From RH-AL1 sp964244495 (GTDB lineage: Bacteria; Pseudomonadota; Alphaproteobacteria; Rhizobiales; Beijerinckiaceae): a stretch of 64,000 nucleotides of DNA. Position numbers and translations under genes: made by a program. The stretch's first letter is position 1; each line of letters opens with the position of its first letter. The stretch is taken from NCBI GenBank assembly GCA_964244495.1, contig CAXTIU010000003.1:186001-250000 (forward strand), written 5' to 3'. Below the pieces are notes generated by a model that worked only from the letters and a program-made list of their open reading frames with translations, was not told the origin of the DNA and searched no databases. Below are positions 50,425-58,242 of this stretch, piece after piece.

Positions 50425-51093
50425 GTGACCGCCGGCGGAACGATCGAGCGCCTCGACGCGGTGCGCCTGCGCATCGCCCGCGCCGCGCGCGACTGCGATC
50501 GCGATCCCGCCGCCGTCACGCTCGTCTGCGTGTCCAAGACCTTCGACGCCGAGGCGATCGTCCCCGTGCTGGAGGCGGGCGAGCGGGTGTACGGCGAGAA
50601 CCGGGTGCAGGAGGCGCAGGGCAAGTGGCCTGGCCTGCGCGGGCGCTACCCCGACGTCGCCCTTCACCTCATCGGTCCCCTGCAATCGAACAAGGCGGAG
50701 GACGCGGTCGCGCTGTTCGACGTGATCGAGACGGTGGACCGGCCGAAGATCGCGGCCGCGCTCGGCAGGGCCATCCAGAAGGCCGGCCGGCACCCGCAGC
50801 TTTACGTCCAGGTCAACACCGGTGCCGAGCCGCAGAAGGCCGGCGTGCTGCCGGAGGCGGCCGACGCGTTCCTCGCCTCGTGCCGCGACGAGCATGGGTT
50901 GACGGTCGCCGGGCTGATGTGCATCCCGCCGGTCGACGACCAGGCCTCGCCGCATTTCGCGCTGCTGGCGGCCATCGCGGCGCGCAACGGCGTCGCCGGC
51001 CTGTCGATGGGGATGAGCGCGGACTTCGAGCTCGGCATCCAGCTCGGCGCGACGCACGTGCGGGTCGGCAGCGCGATCTTCGGGGCGCGATAG
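50425..51093 (+). CDS. PLP-homeostasis protein (YggS/PLPBP family)
   Basis: 222 residues. 'LVCVSKTFDAEAIVPVLEAG' carries the PLP-binding Lys (about 38), 'YGENRVQEAQGKW' and 'HLIGPLQSNKAEDAV' and 'LSMGMSADFELGIQLGATHVRVGSAIFG' (in parts: SMGMSADFE, VRVGSAIFG) are diagnostic. It binds PLP without known catalysis and buffers vitamin B6 and amino-acid pools. GGGAGGAG 8 bp before the ATG is an excellent ribosome site. Stand-alone gene. Confidence 0.94.
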   Translation: MTAGGTIERLDAVRLRIARAARDCDRDPAAVTLVCVSKTFDAEAIVPVLEAGERVYGENRVQEAQGKWPGLRGRYPDVALHLIGPLQSNKAEDAVALFDVIETVDRPKIAAALGRAIQKAGRHPQLYVQVNTGAEPQKAGVLPEAADAFLASCRDEHGLTVAGLMCIPPVDDQASPHFALLAAIAARNGVAGLSMGMSADFELGIQLGATHVRVGSAIFGAR

Positions 51094-51162
51094 CTCCGGG
51101 TTGGTGTGCCGCATCGGCTTTTCGCGAAAGCCCAGCGCACGCGGGCTGATGCCGGGACCGTC

Positions 51163-51753
51163 CTACAGCACCACGAGCTTGGCGCCCCTGGCGAGCCGCG
51201 GCAGCAGGCGCCGCATGTCGGCCGGCCGCAGCGCGACGCAGCCCAGCGTCGGCGGCAGGCCGGGCTTGGCGCAATGGAGGAAGATCGCGCTGCCGCGCCC
51301 GGCGCGTCGCGGCCGGATGTTCCAGTCAAGCACGAGGACCACGTCGTAGAGCCCGTCGCCGCGCCACATGGTCTCGTGGGCGGGCGCCATCGGCAGCGGG
51401 GCGGGACGGTTGTAGAGCGGCGACGCCGGTTCGTCGCACCAGCCGAGGTCGCGGGCGAGCGGGCGCAGCGGCACGCGGCAGAACGGGCGGCCCATGCGGT
51501 CGCGGCGGTAGTAGCCGCCGAGCACCGCCATCGCGCCGTGCGGCGTCGCCCCGTCCCCCTCGCGCTTGGCGTGCGTGGTGCCGGCGCGGCCGAGCGCGCA
51601 CGCAAGCGTGAGCGCGCCGGCCTTGACATGGCCGCGCGGACCTCCTTCACCCGGCAGGCGGGCGGCGCGCCTGACGAGCAGCGTGCGCAGCCCGGTGCGC
51701 TGGCGTGCGCGGTCTCCGGATCGCTTCTCGGTGTCGCGGCGCTCGTCGACCAT
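51163..51753 (-). CDS. L,D-transpeptidase (YkuD family), short form without signal peptide
   Basis: 196 residues from the ATG at 51753; an ORF start 32 codons earlier exists but is Arg/Gly-rich. The core motifs are 'IFLHCAKPGLPPTLGCVALRPADM' (in parts: FLHCAKPG, PTLGCVAL): His and catalytic Cys of the YkuD fold. The N-terminus has no clear signal sequence, so export is uncertain. This fits the DUF-type subgroup of small YkuD proteins common in alphaproteobacteria. Fourth L,D-transpeptidase gene of the window. Confidence 0.82.
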   Translation of the reverse strand: MVDERRDTEKRSGDRARQRTGLRTLLVRRAARLPGEGGPRGHVKAGALTLACALGRAGTTHAKREGDGATPHGAMAVLGGYYRRDRMGRPFCRVPLRPLARDLGWCDEPASPLYNRPAPLPMAPAHETMWRGDGLYDVVLVLDWNIRPRRAGRGSAIFLHCAKPGLPPTLGCVALRPADMRRLLPRLARGAKLVVL

Positions 51754-51866
51754 CGCTGTCCCCGTCCGGGCCACGTCCCCCGACGTGCCTCGCGCGGCAT
51801 GCCCCCATCGTCTAGCATGCCGCGCGTCCTTAGCAGGCGGCAGGTTCAAGACCAGAGGCTCCCCCG

Positions 51867-52550
51867 ATGCAAGTTCGCAAAATCCTCATAGCGGACGACG
51901 ACGACGACCTGCGCGCGGCGCTGGCCGAGCAGCTCGCCCTGTACGAGGAGTTCGAGCCGGTGCAGGCGACGAACGCCACCGATGCCATCGCCCGCTCGCG
52001 CCAGGACCGGCCCGACCTCGTGATCATGGACGTCGGGCTGCCGGACATGGACGGCCGCGACGCGGTCAAGATCCTGCGCGAGGGCGGCTTCAAGAACCCG
52101 GTCATCATGCTGACCGGCCACGACGGCGAGGCCGACACCGTGCTCGGGCTGGAGGCGGGTGCCAACGACTACGTCACCAAGCCGTTCCGCTTCGCCGTGC
52201 TGCTCGCCCGCATGCGCGCGCACCTGCGCCAGCACGAGACCAGCGACGACGCGTCCTTCCGCATCGGGCCCTACACGTTCCAGCCCGGCTCCAAGCAGCT
52301 CGTCACCGACGCCGGCGCGAAGCTCCGCCTGACGGAGAAGGAGACGGCGATCCTGCGCTACCTGTACCGTGCGGGCAAGGCGGTGGTGGGACGCGACGTG
52401 CTGCTGAAGGAGGTTTGGGGCTACAACGCCGCCGTGACCACCCACACGCTGGAAACGCACATCTACCGGCTGCGCCAGAAGATCGAGGTCGACCCGACCA
52501 AGGCGGAACTCCTGGTGACGGAGGCCGGCGGCTACAAGCTGAAGCCGTGA
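51867..52550 (+). CDS. OmpR-family response regulator
   Basis: 227 residues. Receiver domain with acidic pocket 'IADDDDDLRAAL' (about 8-19), phospho-Asp in 'DLVIMDVGLPDMDG' (about 55), Thr in 'VIMLTGHDGEADT' and Lys in 'YVTKPFRFAVL'. The DNA-binding winged helix (about 130-226) includes 'LTEKETAILRYLYRAGKAVVGRDVLLKEVWGYN' (in parts) and 'THTLETHIYRLRQKIE'. This close relative of the CenR-type regulators of Hyphomicrobiales controls envelope genes in some species, but the match is from memory. No histidine kinase is adjacent; the next gene is a cNMP-binding protein 68 bp downstream. Confidence 0.9.
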   Translation: MQVRKILIADDDDDLRAALAEQLALYEEFEPVQATNATDAIARSRQDRPDLVIMDVGLPDMDGRDAVKILREGGFKNPVIMLTGHDGEADTVLGLEAGANDYVTKPFRFAVLLARMRAHLRQHETSDDASFRIGPYTFQPGSKQLVTDAGAKLRLTEKETAILRYLYRAGKAVVGRDVLLKEVWGYNAAVTTHTLETHIYRLRQKIEVDPTKAELLVTEAGGYKLKP

Positions 52551-52617
52551 GCGCGAGGTCCCACCAAGGCCCCCGCCCACCAAGGCCCCCGCTGAAGAAC
52601 CCATCCGAGGACGAACC

Positions 52618-53061
52618 ATGGCGCTGCAGGATGACGTACGCAACATCGCCACCATCCCGACCCTGCGCGACCTCGGTCCCGACGCGCTCAGGCTCATCGC
52701 GTTCTCCGGCGAAACCCGCATCCTGCGGGCCGGCGACGTGCTGTTCCGCCGGGGCGAGCCCTCGGACGGCGGCTTCGTCGTCCTGTCCGGCGCCGTGGCG
52801 CTGGAGACCGGCAAGGGGCGGCCGACGATCGTGAGGGGGCCGGCGCTGGTCGGCGACGCCGCGCTCATCGTCGACACGGTCCGGCCGGCGACCGCTTCGG
52901 CCCGCGAGCCCACCGGCGTGCTCGCGATCAGCCGCGCCCTGTTCCGCCGCGTGCTGAGCGAGTATCCGCTCGGCGCGAGCCGCCTGCGCCAGACGCTCGT
53001 CAGCCGACTCCTCGCGCTTCAGGACGACCTCGATGCGCTGAGGCTCTCGGCCCTCGAGTGA
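52618..53061 (+). CDS. Cyclic-nucleotide-binding-domain protein
   Basis: 147 residues, a single CNB domain: 'TRILRAGDVLFRRGEPSDGGFVVLSGAVAL' (in parts: GDVLFRRGEPSDGGFVVLSG) and 'GPALVGDAALIVDTVRPATASA' (phosphate-binding cassette-like 'RPATA'). No DNA-binding helix-turn-helix follows, so it is not a CRP-type regulator but a stand-alone sensor. The short distance to the response regulator suggests joint expression and perhaps modulation of the same response; that is inference. Confidence 0.85.
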   Translation: MALQDDVRNIATIPTLRDLGPDALRLIAFSGETRILRAGDVLFRRGEPSDGGFVVLSGAVALETGKGRPTIVRGPALVGDAALIVDTVRPATASAREPTGVLAISRALFRRVLSEYPLGASRLRQTLVSRLLALQDDLDALRLSALE

Positions 53062-53540
53062 GGCGATGGCCATGGCATCGGACGCCATCGTGAACGCGGA
53101 CCGGTGCCGCGACACTTCTACGTCGCATCGCCGTGTACGGGGACCGCCGCGCGTGTCGGGCCGATAGTTTAGCGCACTATTGAATGCCGTGCCCGAAATA
53201 CGCGCGTCAAGCGTCGTACGTCATGGCGAGTGAGGCGGCAAGGTTCGCGCGAGCGCGGGACACGCGGTCCATGATCGCGATGCTTTCGCTTCAGATGAAG
53301 CAGGCGTTCCGCAGGCATACGCGAAAACAAAGGGATAAGCGGCTGGACTTACCGCAGGTATCAACCCCCGGGAAAAGGTTTCATTTCGGATGCGAGATTG
53401 AAAAATAAAAAATTTGCCAATAAATGATGGTTTCTAGCGGCGAAAACCTTTCGGACCGCTTGACAAGATATCGGTTGTACTCGGATGTGTGAGCATCGGT
53501 TGCTTGACTCGTTCTATTCGAGCACGCCGCGAGACGGAGC
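53062..53540. other. Intergenic region with AT-rich tract before the MucR-like gene
   Basis: 479 bp. The part 53385-53520 is AT-rich; TTGACA stands at 53460-53465 as a possible -35 box about 80 bp before the next gene, without a good -10. A small inverted repeat (ATAGT..ACTAT) lies at 53164-53180. A 74-codon open frame (53184-53408) is not convincing. Confidence 0.4.
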
Positions 53541-54125
53541 ATGACGTTGAGGACACCTGACGTGGACGATGGGCAAAGCGCCGACAGGCATCTGGCGTTG
53601 ATGGCCGATGTGGTCGCCGCCTACGTCAGCAACAATTCCCTGCCTTTGAACGATCTCCCGACGCTGATGCGCTCCGTCCACGCGTCGCTCCTCGACCTCG
53701 CGGCAGGCCATCCGCCGGCGCCGGTCGAGGAGCCGAAAGCCCCGGCCGTCCCGATCAGGAAGTCGATCACGCCGGAATTCCTGATCTGCCTGGAGGACGG
53801 CAAGAAGTTCCGGTCCCTGAAGCGCCACCTCGGCACCGTCTACAAGCTCACGCCCGAGAAGTACCGCGAGAAATGGGGGCTGCCGAGCGATTACCCGATG
53901 GTCGCCCCGGCCTATTCGGCGGTGCGCTCGCAGTTGGCGAAGGCGATCGGTCTGGGCCAAGCGGGCCGGATGGAGGCGGCATCCCCTCCGATCGAGGCGC
54001 CGGACGCCGAAGCCGCACCGACGGGACCTACGCCCCGGTCCGCCCAGGCCAAGAGGGTCACGGCGTCTGCGACGAAGTCCGCGAGCGCCGAACGCGTCGA
54101 GACGCGCGGCCGTCCCGGACGCTGA
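53541..54125 (+). CDS. MucR/Ros-family transcriptional regulator with degenerate zinc finger
   Basis: 194 residues. 'LALMADVVAAYVSNNSLP' (N-terminal oligomerisation helices) and the Ros core 'LICLEDGKKFRSLKRHLGTVYKLTPEKYREKWGLPSDYPMVAPAYSAVRSQLAKAIGLGQ' (only named by parts: CLEDGKKF, LKRHLGTVY, YPMVAPAY) identify the family, which binds AT-rich promoters and acts H-NS-like. The zinc set Cys-Asp-His-His is incomplete: the second His (RHLMTHY in MucR) is Val here. The ~60-residue C-terminal Ala/Thr/Pro tail is longer than in MucR. Confidence 0.9.
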   Translation: MTLRTPDVDDGQSADRHLALMADVVAAYVSNNSLPLNDLPTLMRSVHASLLDLAAGHPPAPVEEPKAPAVPIRKSITPEFLICLEDGKKFRSLKRHLGTVYKLTPEKYREKWGLPSDYPMVAPAYSAVRSQLAKAIGLGQAGRMEAASPPIEAPDAEAAPTGPTPRSAQAKRVTASATKSASAERVETRGRPGR

Positions 54126-54132
54126 ACCCGCC

Positions 54133-54609
54133 TCAGGCGCGGCCGTTGCCGCGCGGACCCAGCGCGTTGGTGATCGCGTCCGTGACCCGTGTCAGGTCGG
54201 ACATGGCCATCGCCAGCTCGTGCTCCAGCGACTTGACTCGCGCGACGTGGTGGGCGGCGAACAATTCGGCCCGCTGCGCCCGCTCGTTTTCCGCCTGCGC
54301 GCTCGCCTCGGCTGCCTCGTAGCGCTGCGTCGTCTCGGCGAGCTGCATCTGCAGCTGATGGTAGGCCGCCTCGTCGTCGAGGTGCTGCGTTTCGAGATCC
54401 TGGATGCGCGTCGACATCATGTTCATCGTCGAGGCGGCGTGCTCAACCGCTTCGACGAGCCCCGTGATGTTCGGGCGGCTCGGTGCCGGCTCGCTCGGAA
54501 GCTCGGCCGGGACGTTGGCGCCGCGCAGGTGCCGATCGAGGTCGCGGATCAGGTTCCGGTCGATGGAGGGGAAGAAGGCTGACAAGGGTTCCGAGTCTCT
54601 GCCGCTCAC
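54133..54609 (-). CDS. Coiled-coil hypothetical protein
   Basis: 158 residues. From about residue 50 to 150 the sequence is a heptad-like coiled coil ('ASTMNMMSTRIQDLETQHLD', 'AETTQRYEAAEASAQAENERAQ', both in parts) ending 'VTDAITNALGPRGNG'. No signal peptide, no known domain. It converges on the MucR-like gene (7 bp), an arrangement that may be conserved. Function unknown; possibly a structural or scaffold protein. Confidence 0.7.
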   Translation of the reverse strand: MSGRDSEPLSAFFPSIDRNLIRDLDRHLRGANVPAELPSEPAPSRPNITGLVEAVEHAASTMNMMSTRIQDLETQHLDDEAAYHQLQMQLAETTQRYEAAEASAQAENERAQRAELFAAHHVARVKSLEHELAMAMSDLTRVTDAITNALGPRGNGRA

Positions 54610-54994
54610 GACGTTTCCTCCGCACTCGCTCTGGTGCCGGCCTTCACATACGATCCCTAGCGCGCGCTACTTGCCCGACCGTACATGGGTCCTTCACAAA
54701 GGCGAGTCGAACCTTGGGGAAGGCGAATCGCTCGCACGTTCCGACGCGTTCAACGACGTATGCCGCGTGTTGATCGTCGTTTGATGCTGCTTCGGCCTTG
54801 ATCCGTCAAGGGACGCTGCGCGTTGGTGGCGCAAAGGAGCCCCCCGACGCGCCCTCTCTCGACGCCTGTGTCCAAGAAGACACTATAATTGACATTTGAT
54901 ACAGGTTCGGCGCGCGCCGGCACGAGCGACTATTATGGCGCGATCCGTCGTGGAGCGTTCGCCACGCGACGTGGTGCGCGGCACCGTCCGTCGG
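54610..54994. other. Intergenic region, nothing firm
   Basis: 385 bp between two minus-strand genes. Around 54880-54900 is an AT-rich patch with TATAAT (54884-54889) overlapping TTGACA (54889-54894), suggesting promoter elements on the plus strand with no gene behind them. Could be the 5' region of the coiled-coil gene or remnants. Confidence 0.35.
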
Positions 54995-55924
54995 TCAGGC
55001 GCCGAACACCGACCAGCTCATCGCCTTGGCGAGCCGCTCCAGCGCGATCCGCCCGAGGTGCGAGTTGCCGTTGGCGTCGAGGCCCGGCGACCAGACGGCG
55101 ACGGAGGCCCGTCCCGGCGCGATCGCCAGGATGCCGCCCCCGACGCCGCTCTTGCCCGGCAGGCCGACCCGGTAGGCGAACTCGCCCGAGCCGTCGTAAT
55201 GGCCACAGGTCAGCATGACGGCGTTGATCCGCCGCGCGCGCTCGGGCGACACGACCGAATGGCCGGTCGACGGGTTGCGCCCGGAATAGGCGAGGAAGCG
55301 CCCGGCCATGGCGAGCTGCCGGCAGCTCATGGCGATGGCGCAATGGTGGAAGTACACGCCCAGCACGTTGTCGACCGGGTTCTCGACCACGCCGAAGGAC
55401 TTCATGTAATGGGCGAGCGCCGCGTTGCGGAACCCCGTCCGCTTCTCCGAGGCGGCGACGGCGCCGTCGATGGCGATGGTGGGGTCGTTCGCCAGCGCCT
55501 GCATGAAACGGAGGATCTCGCCCAAGGCCTCGCGGGGCTGGCGCCGCGACAGGATCACGTCGGTGACGGCGATCGCCCCGGCGTTGATGAAGGGGTTGCG
55601 CGGGACGCCGCGCTCGCGCTCCAGCTGGACGATTGAGTTGAATGGGGAGCCGGACGGCTCGCGCCCGACGCGCCGCCATAGGTCGTCGCCGACGAGGCCG
55701 AGCGCGAGGGTGAGCGTGAACACCTTGGAGATGGACTGGATGGAGAAGGCGGTGTCGGCCTCCCCGGCCGCCGCGACGATGCCGTCGGCCGCCACCGCGA
55801 CCAGTCCAAGGGCGTCGGCGTCGACCCGGGCCAGTTCGGGGATGTAGGCCGCGACGGTGCCGCGATCCGGCCGACGCCGCAGGTCGTCGACGATCTCGTC
55901 CACCACGCGCTGAAGGTCGGGCAC
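54995..55924 (-). CDS. glsA: Glutaminase GlsA
   Basis: 309 residues, normal length. Serine-dependent glutaminase: 'AFSIQSISKVFTLTLALGLVG' (in parts: SIQSISKVFTL; Ser-x-x-Lys catalytic pair), 'EPSGSPFNSIVQLE', 'NPFINAGAIAVTDV', 'FGVVENPVDNVLGVYFHHCAIAMSCRQLA' (in parts) and 'GVGGGILAIAPGRASVAVWSPGLDANGNS'. It hydrolyses glutamine to glutamate and ammonia, often linked to acid resistance. Stand-alone; start ATG at 55924 faces the tetR-RND locus. Confidence 0.96.
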   Translation of the reverse strand: MPDLQRVVDEIVDDLRRRPDRGTVAAYIPELARVDADALGLVAVAADGIVAAAGEADTAFSIQSISKVFTLTLALGLVGDDLWRRVGREPSGSPFNSIVQLERERGVPRNPFINAGAIAVTDVILSRRQPREALGEILRFMQALANDPTIAIDGAVAASEKRTGFRNAALAHYMKSFGVVENPVDNVLGVYFHHCAIAMSCRQLAMAGRFLAYSGRNPSTGHSVVSPERARRINAVMLTCGHYDGSGEFAYRVGLPGKSGVGGGILAIAPGRASVAVWSPGLDANGNSHLGRIALERLAKAMSWSVFGA

Positions 55925-56234
55925 GGTCGCACTCGTTGCCGCGCTGGATCGGTGGCGCGCGTCACCGGCTTCGATCCACCGGCGGATCGCCGCCCGACCT
56001 TGGGGTATCGCGAGCCCCCGTGTCCAGGGCGTCCCGCCCGAAAAGTCGCGGGCGGGTCAAGGCGGGCGGGTCAAGGCGGGCGGGTCGAGGCGGGCGGGTC
56101 GAGGCTTGGCCCATCGCGGCGACGCGTTCCGTGCGTGAGCATCCGTCTCGACAACGGTCCGGGAAGCTCCTATGGACCGTTGGGCTGAGTTGGTGCGACG
56201 TGCCGGGTACGGGGCGTGCCGGGGAGACTCGCGG
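55925..56234. other. Divergent intergenic region glsA / TetR regulator
   Basis: 310 bp, containing the 14-bp tandem repeat at 56050-56107. A possible ribosome site GGGGAG for the tetR gene at 56221-56226. No clear promoter boxes found. Confidence 0.45.
56050..56107. repeat. 14-bp tandem repeat (4 copies) upstream of tetR
   Basis: Unit GGGTCAAGGCGGGC (last copies with GTCGAGG) at 56054, 56068, 56082 and 56096, exact 14-bp period. The unit resembles the recQ-leader repeat (GTCATGCGGGCGGG), although it holds no ATG. Confidence 0.85.
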
Positions 56235-56849
56235 ATGGGTCGCGCGAAAGAGTTCTGCGTGGAAACGGCGCTGTCACGCGCGCTGGAGGTTTTCTGGCGG
56301 CACGGGTTCGAGGGTGCCTCGATGAGCGAGCTCACCGTGGCGATGGGGATCACGCGGCCGAGCCTTTACGCCACCTACGGCAACAAGGAAGAGCTGTTCC
56401 GCAAGGCGCTCGACCTGTACGACGAGCGCTACATGGCCTTCACGCGCGAGGCGCTGAAGGCGCCTTCCTCGCGCGAGGTGATCCTGCGGTTGCTGACCGG
56501 CTTCGCGCGCATCACGACCGACGCCCACAAGCCGCGCGGCTGCATGGACACCAACGGGACGCTCGCCTGCTCGGCGGCGGCCGATCCCATCAAGGAGGAG
56601 CTCGTGCGCCGGCGGGCGGTCCTCGAAGCCGCGCTGTGCTCCAGGCTGGAGCGGGCGCGGGCCGCCGGCGACCTGCCCGAGGGGCAGGACCCGGCCGACG
56701 TCGCCCGCTACGTCATGACGGTGGCGTGCGGGATCGCCGTCCAGGCCGCCGGCGGCATGTCGCGCGCGGCGCTGGAACGGACGGCGGCGGTAGCCCTCCA
56801 GGTTTGGTCGGCGCCCGCGCGGCCGGCGCGGCACCTCGTCCCGGCCTGA
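56235..56849 (+). CDS. TetR-family repressor of the adjacent RND pump
   Basis: 204 residues from the ATG at 56235 (MGRAKEFCVETALSRALEVF), GGGGAG 8 bp upstream; a start 21 codons earlier is less likely. The helix-turn-helix is 'HGFEGASMSELTVAMGITRPSLYATYGNKEELF' (in parts: MGITRPSLYATYGNKE). The C-terminal 'KPRGCMDTNGTLACSAAAD' cysteines resemble the redox or ligand-sensing motif of AefR/NemR-like regulators. The palindromic operator at 56931-56942 before the RND genes is the probable target. Confidence 0.88.
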   Translation: MGRAKEFCVETALSRALEVFWRHGFEGASMSELTVAMGITRPSLYATYGNKEELFRKALDLYDERYMAFTREALKAPSSREVILRLLTGFARITTDAHKPRGCMDTNGTLACSAAADPIKEELVRRRAVLEAALCSRLERARAAGDLPEGQDPADVARYVMTVACGIAVQAAGGMSRAALERTAAVALQVWSAPARPARHLVPA

Positions 56850-56901
56850 GGCCGGACCATCCCCGCGACCGGGTCGGACGAAGCCAGGCCGCACGAAAAG
56901 C

Positions 56902-56931
56902 TTGATTAACCCCCAGGCTCTTCGATACTAT
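56902..56931 (+). promoter_or_regulatory. Promoter of the RND efflux operon
   Basis: TTGATT (56902-56907), 18-bp spacer, TACTAT (56926-56931); about 60 bp before the adaptor ATG at 56992. The palindrome at 56931-56942 touches the -10, so repression by the adjacent TetR protein is likely. Confidence 0.5.
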
Positions 56932-56942
56932 ACCGAACGGTA
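56931..56942. promoter_or_regulatory. Palindromic operator TACCGAACGGTA
   Basis: A perfect 12-bp inverted repeat (TACCG-AA-CGGTA) between tetR and the RND genes, right after the -10 box. Confidence 0.6.
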
Positions 56943-56991
56943 CTGAATTCGAGCTCTCGCGTCTCCCGGGCCGCGCGGCAAAGGGGCGGAC

Positions 56992-58227
56992 ATGAACGCT
57001 TTCGTCAAAACGCCGACGGGGGACGCCGTCGAGATCGCGCCGCCGAAGCGGCGGCGGCCGGTGGGGCGGACGCTCGTGGTCCTCGCCCTCCTGCTCGGGG
57101 CCGGCTACGCGGGGCGGGACCTGCTGCACCCGGCCGCCCCGCCGGTCGCCGCCGTGCTGCCGCCGCCCCCGGTCGTCACGGTGAGCGCGCCCCTGCGACG
57201 CAAGCTGGCCTCATGGACGACCTTCACCGGCCAGTTCTCCGCCGTCGACCGCGTCGAGATCCGCGCGCAGGTGAGCGGCTACCTCACCGCCATCGACTTC
57301 AAGGACGGCCAGCTCGTGAAGAAGGGCGACATGCTCTTCGTGATCGACCCGCGCCCCTACGAGATCGCGCTGGCCAACGCCCGCGCCCAGGTCGAGACGG
57401 CGGAAGCCAGCCTCGACCTCGCGAGGAAGGAGCTGGTGCGCACCAGCAGCCTGGTCCAGAGCAACTACGCGTCCCGCGAAACCTTCGACCAGCGCACCCA
57501 GCAGCAGCACGGCGCCGAGGCCGCGCTCGACCAGGCCAAGGCGGTGCTCGGCACCGCGCAGCTCAACATGGATTGGACGCGCATCGCGGCCCCTTTGTCG
57601 GGCCGCATCTCGGCCCATCGCGTCTCGGTCGGCAACCTCGTCACCGGCGGCCAGGGCGGCGGCGCGACCACGCTGCTGACGACCATCGTCTCCGAAGACC
57701 CGATCAACCTCGACTTCGACATGGGCGAGGGCGACTACATCGCCTACCAGCGCTACCTCCACCGCGCGCCGGACGGCCACGGCGTGGACCACATGGTCGA
57801 TGTCGCGCTGTCCGACGAGACCGGGTGGCCGCGCAAGGGCAAGCTCGACTTCGTCGACAACGAGATGGACCGCTCCAGCGGCACGCTGCACGCCCGCGCC
57901 ACCGTGCCCAACGCCGACCTGGTGATCGCGGCGGGTCAGTTCGCCAGGCTGCGCGTGCCGACCGGCGGGGAGGCGGAAACGACGCTGGTCCCCGACGCGG
58001 CGCTCGGCATGGACCAGTCGCGCACGATCCTCATGACGGTCGCGCCCGACGGCACGGTTGTGCCCAAGGCGGTCGAGACCGGCGCCGCGGTCGGCGACCT
58101 TCGCGTCGTCAAGCGCGGCCTCGCCCCCGACGACCGCGTGATCATCAACGGCCTGATGTTCGCCCACCCCGGCACGAAGGTGACGCCCAAGCCCGGCACG
58201 ATCCCCGACGTGCCGAACCAGAGCTAG
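56992..58227 (+). CDS. RND efflux periplasmic adaptor subunit
   Basis: 411 residues. A single N-terminal anchor (about 28-44, no lipobox), then the adaptor domains: lipoyl halves 'RAQVSGYLTAIDFKDGQLVKKGDMLFVIDPRPYE' (in parts: SGYLTAIDFKDGQLVKKGD) and 'IAAPLSGRISAHRVSVGNLV', helical hairpin 'ANARAQVETAEASLDLARKELVRTSSLV' (in parts), and beta-barrel 'GKLDFVDNEMDRSSGTLHARATV'. It links the RND pump to an outer-membrane channel. AAGGGG 7 bp before the ATG. 15 bp upstream of the pump gene; no outer-membrane factor follows. Confidence 0.94.
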   Translation: MNAFVKTPTGDAVEIAPPKRRRPVGRTLVVLALLLGAGYAGRDLLHPAAPPVAAVLPPPPVVTVSAPLRRKLASWTTFTGQFSAVDRVEIRAQVSGYLTAIDFKDGQLVKKGDMLFVIDPRPYEIALANARAQVETAEASLDLARKELVRTSSLVQSNYASRETFDQRTQQQHGAEAALDQAKAVLGTAQLNMDWTRIAAPLSGRISAHRVSVGNLVTGGQGGGATTLLTTIVSEDPINLDFDMGEGDYIAYQRYLHRAPDGHGVDHMVDVALSDETGWPRKGKLDFVDNEMDRSSGTLHARATVPNADLVIAAGQFARLRVPTGGEAETTLVPDAALGMDQSRTILMTVAPDGTVVPKAVETGAAVGDLRVVKRGLAPDDRVIINGLMFAHPGTKVTPKPGTIPDVPNQS

Positions 58228-58242
58228 GGCTCCCAGCCAGCC

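Noticed and set aside
53184..53408. 74-codon ORF in the region before the MucR-like gene
   Set aside because: Starts in AT-poor DNA, no ribosome site, composition unlike genes around it; not supported.
54884..54894. TATAAT/TTGACA overlap as a promoter
   Set aside because: The two boxes overlap instead of standing 17 bp apart and have no gene behind them; kept only as a note.
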